Positions 5,224-5,521 of a DNA stretch of 5,521 nt are shown here, piece after piece. Position numbers and translations under genes: made by a program. The notes beneath the pieces were generated by a model. The model searched no databases, was not told the origin of the DNA, and saw only the letters and a program-made list of their open reading frames with translations. This DNA comes from Chitinophagaceae bacterium (lineage in GTDB: Bacteria; Bacteroidota; Bacteroidia; Chitinophagales; Chitinophagaceae): positions 1 through 5,521 of the forward strand of contig JADYYU010000173.1 of assembly GCA_020853515.1 (NCBI GenBank), read 5' to 3'. The first letter of the stretch is position 1; the number at the start of each line of letters is the position of its first letter.

Positions 5224-5521
5224 ATGAGTATTAATTCACTGTTGAAATTTTTTCAGCCCCGCGACCGGGTCTTCTTTAATTTATTTGAAAATGTTGTGGA
5301 CACCGTAGATGCCATGGCAAAAAAACTGAGAGAGGTTGTACACGAATCTGATTTCAGCAAAAGGGCGGCCATTATTGGTCAGATAGAGGCGCTTGAACAT
5401 GATAATGATAACCTGACGCATCAGATTTTTCAGGAGCTGGGACGTAATTTTATTACACCCTTCGACCGTGAAGATATTCATTATCTGGCTACCGCACTTG
5501 ATGATATCGCTGATTATATCA
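5224..5521 (+). CDS. DUF47 / PhoU-like phosphate transport regulator (partial, 3' end outside window)
   Basis: The first 99 codons are present; the frame is open to the window edge. The protein begins MSINSLLKFFQPRDRVFFNLF, followed by helical acidic and hydrophobic heptads through LREVVHESDFSKRAAIIGQIEALEHDNDNLTHQIFQELGR and the motif FITPFDREDIHYLATALDDIADYI (75-98). The NFITPFDREDI and LDDIxDYI signatures identify the DUF47/PhoU_div family, cytoplasmic all-alpha proteins of about 210 residues related to PhoU. Family members are usually encoded directly upstream of a PiT inorganic-phosphate permease and are thought to regulate it. Such a gene is expected just beyond the right edge but cannot be seen. 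The ATG at 5224 is the first after an in-frame stop at 5185-5187. Divergence from an OprP/O porin fits joint phosphate uptake across the two membranes. Confidence 0.92.
   Translation, partial: MSINSLLKFFQPRDRVFFNLFENVVDTVDAMAKKLREVVHESDFSKRAAIIGQIEALEHDNDNLTHQIFQELGRNFITPFDREDIHYLATALDDIADYI

Noticed and set aside
1..5521. CRISPR array, tRNA, rRNA, insertion sequence or prophage
   Set aside because: No regularly spaced repeats, cloverleaf, transposase or phage motifs were seen on either strand.

Overview
The window looks like Bacteroidota (Bacteroidetes) chromosomal DNA of moderate, AT-leaning composition. Four things point there: start codons lack Shine-Dalgarno sequences, several promoter candidates fit the Bacteroidota -7 consensus TAnnTTTG, intergenic DNA is very AT-rich, and the gene families fit (an OprP/OprO-type porin divergent from a DUF47 gene, and a MerT-like protein with a DCxC loop). 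The genus cannot be fixed from the sequence alone. No tRNA, rRNA, CRISPR array, transposase or phage gene is visible.

Left part, plus strand (1-1479). The C-terminal end of an integral membrane protein is followed after 36 bp by a complete calcineurin-like metallophosphoesterase. After another 19 bp comes a 173-residue membrane protein with 12 cysteines. Its cysteine layout copies the mercuric transporter MerT, but it ends in an extra Cys-rich tail. The tight spacing suggests one transcription unit, possibly concerned with a thiophilic metal.

Middle (1480-1737). A 258-bp convergent intergenic region holds no gene. It contains a nested imperfect palindrome of about 100 bp, a second stem-loop whose loop contains the stop codon of the next gene, and an 11-bp direct repeat.

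Right part, minus strand (1738-5010). Read in the direction of transcription, the order is: an outer-membrane OprP/OprO-type porin; a stand-alone left-handed beta-helix acetyltransferase that keeps the GlmU acetyltransferase active-site residues but has no uridylyltransferase domain; and a DegT/AHBA-fold enzyme whose PLP-binding lysine is replaced by histidine. That last change predicts a PMP-dependent sugar 3-dehydrase of the ColD/RfbH (E1) kind rather than an aminotransferase. Gaps of 107-133 bp and separate -7-like elements suggest the two sugar genes are transcribed separately, though both would act on nucleotide or phospho-sugars for surface glycans.

Far right, plus strand (5224 to the end). 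The first 99 codons of a DUF47/PhoU-like protein diverge from the porin across a 213-bp AT-rich intergenic region full of short direct and inverted repeats. An anion/phosphate-type porin divergent from a PhoU-like gene, which is usually followed by a PiT phosphate transporter, reads as a phosphate-uptake module with shared control.
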